From contig JAJAYR010000282.1 in NCBI GenBank assembly GCA_026786155.1, positions 1 through 15,733 of the forward strand: DNA of 15,733 nt. The letters are read 5' to 3'. The notes beneath the pieces were generated by a model, which did no database searches, was not told where the DNA came from, and saw nothing but the letters and a program-made list of their open reading frames with translations. Shown here piece after piece: positions 14,161-15,733 of the stretch. The stretch comes from Pyrinomonadaceae bacterium. Lineage in GTDB: Bacteria > Acidobacteriota > Blastocatellia > Pyrinomonadales > Pyrinomonadaceae. The translations under genes were made by a program, and so were the position numbers. Within the stretch, counting starts at the first letter, position 1. Each line of letters begins with the position of its first letter.

Positions 14161-15069
14161 ATGAAAAATTCACTCTTCAAAAACAAACTCGCGCTTCGAG
14201 CCACGAGTTTTTTCGCTCTGCTGTCAATCACCCTGGCACTGTTGCCGCTGTCGGCAAATGCCCAAACCACCGAACAACCGCCGCCGCCGTCGCGTCAACT
14301 GACGATGAAGGAAAAAACAAACAAACAACCGGCGCGTTTAGCTCTCGTCATCGGTAATGCCAATTATGAAAATATTGACAAACTGAAAAATTCTTCAGCC
14401 GATGCGACGGATATGACGGTCGCGCTTCAGGCATTGGGCTTTGAGGTCATCAGCGGCATTGACCAGAACAGAAAGCAAATGATGACGAAGATTCGGGAAT
14501 TCGGCGATAAATTGAACAGTCAAAAAGGAGTCGGACTTTTTTTCTACGCCGGACACGGTGTTCAATCTAACGGACAAAATTATCTGGTTCCCGTTGATGC
14601 CGATATTCCCAGAGAAGATGAAATTAACGATTCAGCTATTAATATCGGTCAGGTGTTGGCTAAATTCGATACGGCAGGAGCTGATATGAACATCATTATT
14701 CTCGACGCTTGCCGAAACAATCCGTTCGCCAAAGAATGGAGTGAATTCCGCGCCGCCAGTTCCGGCGACGGGATAGGAAAAATCGTCGCGCCGACCGGAA
14801 CGATTTTATTTTATGCGACCCAGCCCGGTAAAGCCGCCTCGGACGGCGCGGGCAGAAACGGGCTTTTCACCGAAGCCCTGCTCGAAAACATCAAAAAACC
14901 GAATCTGGAATTTGACGTTATGGCAAAAGTGGTTTCGCGGAGAGTGGCGGAAAAATCCAAACAACTGCAAATACCATATAAAGAGGGACCTAATTACAGC
15001 GACTTTTACTTCGCGGGAGCGGCTGTTGAAAATCCTGTTCTGCCTTCGCCGGTCGTGAAAGCCAATTAA
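14161..15069 (+). CDS. Exported caspase-like (peptidase C14) protease domain
   Basis: Starting at ATG 14161, with GGGAG at 14145-14149 eleven bases upstream, residues 1-34 form a signal peptide ending SANA. The mature end begins QTTEQPPPPSRQLT, sharing PPPPSR with the exported DUF4384-like protein. The caspase p20-like domain runs from about 58: RLALVIGNANYEN, DATDMTVALQALGFEV, then the catalytic pair H132 (FFYAGHGVQ) and C184 (IILDACRNNPF). A sequence expected in the small subunit follows (TGTILFYATQPGKAASDG, NGLFTEALLENI). Both catalytic residues are intact. Such proteases cut after Lys/Arg or Asp depending on subgroup; the preference is not evident here. TAA at 15067-15069 ends the frame at residue 302, but the same frame continues into repeats and a SUMF1 domain, so this is probably the N-terminal part of a larger protein. 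Confidence 0.88.
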   Translation: MKNSLFKNKLALRATSFFALLSITLALLPLSANAQTTEQPPPPSRQLTMKEKTNKQPARLALVIGNANYENIDKLKNSSADATDMTVALQALGFEVISGIDQNRKQMMTKIREFGDKLNSQKGVGLFFYAGHGVQSNGQNYLVPVDADIPREDEINDSAINIGQVLAKFDTAGADMNIIILDACRNNPFAKEWSEFRAASSGDGIGKIVAPTGTILFYATQPGKAASDGAGRNGLFTEALLENIKKPNLEFDVMAKVVSRRVAEKSKQLQIPYKEGPNYSDFYFAGAAVENPVLPSPVVKAN

Positions 15070-15733
15070 GCCGAGCCGGAAATTGTGGAAAAAGATGCCG
15101 CGACGGTTGAGCGGGACGGTTGGAATTTGGTCAAAAACAGCACGAACGCGCAGGATTTCCGCGATTTTTTAGGAGAATTTCCGAGCGGCGCAAATGCGGC
15201 AAAAGCGAAAATTCGGCTTGAGCAGATTGCCTGGAATTTGATAAAAGCGACGAGCGACAAAGCGCAGGTGCAAAGCTATTAGAAGGATTTTCCGGGCGGC
15301 GCAAATGCTTCGACGGCGCGAATCAAACTGAGCCAACTCGAAGCGCGGGGAAACAACGTCGAACCGGAGAAAACGGAAATTGCTAAAACGGAAACTGAAA
15401 AAACGGAAACGATAAAAGCAGAGCCGGAAGAATCTGCGCCGCCGTCTTCAAAGAAGACGATTACGCCGAAAGCGGAAACACCGAAAGCGGCAGCGACGCG
15501 AACGGCGAAAACGAAAATCAAATCCGCCTCCGTTTCAGCCGCCAGCAAATTTGCCGTGCGGAAAAATTCGATTGAAATGGAATTCGTATATCTTCCGGCG
15601 GGCAGTTTTATGATGGGTTCGAGCGAAGCCAACGTCAATGAATCCTATGCTTTGGGCAGAAAAGATTACGGCGAAACCGAACGCTCGTGGTTCGATAATG
15701 AAAAACCGCAGCATCGCGTAACCTTCGCGGACG
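15070..15733 (+). pseudogene. Continuation of the caspase gene: repeat linker and SUMF1 domain, broken by stops and the window end
   Basis: Directly after TAA 15067-15069 the same frame reads AEPEIVEKDAATVERDG, two 37-residue units, a Lys/Glu/Thr-rich linker (about 15343-15560), and the start of a formylglycine-generating-enzyme-like (SUMF1) domain: MEFVYLPAGSFMMGSSEAN and later NEKPQHRVTFAD. A second stop, TAG at 15280-15282, lies in the second unit. Caspase-SUMF1 fusions are known in bacteria; the SUMF1 fold there may act as a binding domain and not as an enzyme. The frame is otherwise intact with no indel, so decay is recent, the stops are read through, or there are base errors. A separate start at ATG 15577 is possible for the SUMF1 piece but would lack any export signal. 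Confidence 0.6.
15121..15342 (+). repeat. Two tandem 37-codon units in the caspase-SUMF1 linker
   Basis: Unit 1 (15121-15231) begins WNLVKNSTNAQDFRDFLGEF and unit 2 (15232-15342) begins WNLIKATSDKAQVQSY-stop-KDF; both continue PxGANAxxAxIxLxQ. They align without gaps. Position 17 is Leu in unit 1 and the TAG stop in unit 2. The W...F...FP.G..A..A...L pattern is that of short helical-hairpin repeats found in linkers of caspase and SUMF1 proteins. Confidence 0.75.

Noticed and set aside
14813..15058. Alternative-frame 81-codon protein inside the caspase gene
   Set aside because: It lies within the caspase small-subunit-like region, which is well supported in the other frame.

Overview
The window looks like a piece of chromosome from an Acidobacteriota bacterium, probably of the Blastocatellia/Pyrinomonadaceae type. 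This is inferred from gene content: Ser/Thr kinases with a C-terminal DUF4384-like domain, secreted caspase-like proteins fused to a SUMF1 domain, and a stand-alone B12-binding-like radical SAM protein. No rRNA or tRNA is present to confirm it. GC is moderate, and the accessory left end is visibly more AT-rich than the rest.

Layout. Positions 1-2811 are an eroded accessory patch. It holds the tail of an unrecognised gene, a complete IS256-family insertion sequence (about 423-1740, transposase on the minus strand), the C-terminal stub of a gene cut at the IS edge, and an intact gene with a PD-(D/E)XK nuclease signature whose start overlaps that stub. Positions 2871-10474 are housekeeping: an RluB-type pseudouridine synthase and an exported lytic-transglycosylase-like protein (both minus), then glmM and aroB (plus), a small membrane protein, and a B12-binding-like radical SAM protein (minus). 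The lytic transglycosylase and glmM diverge from one region with overlapping -10 boxes. The gap between glmM and aroB holds a promoter-preceded set of three strong hairpins that looks like a small structured RNA, and separately a long inverted repeat.

Positions 10475-15733 hold three co-directional genes that appear to belong together: an exported DUF4384-like protein, a membrane Ser/Thr kinase whose outer part is also DUF4384-like, and an exported caspase-like protease that reads on in the same frame through a duplicated 37-residue unit into a SUMF1-type domain. The first of these is split by a -1 frame change. The change coincides with an A7 slippery run followed by a stem-loop, so it is either programmed recoding or a simple indel. 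The third carries two in-frame stops (TAA, TAG). The second stop aligns exactly with a Leu in the preceding repeat unit, so it arose by point mutation in an otherwise intact frame. Both exported proteins begin, just after the predicted signal cleavage site, with the same PPPPSR motif.

Four intergenic gaps carry long imperfect palindromes of unrelated sequence. The best candidates for something new are the kinase/caspase/DUF4384 cluster with its recoding-like sites, the structured RNA after glmM, and the IS-truncated gene plus nuclease pair.
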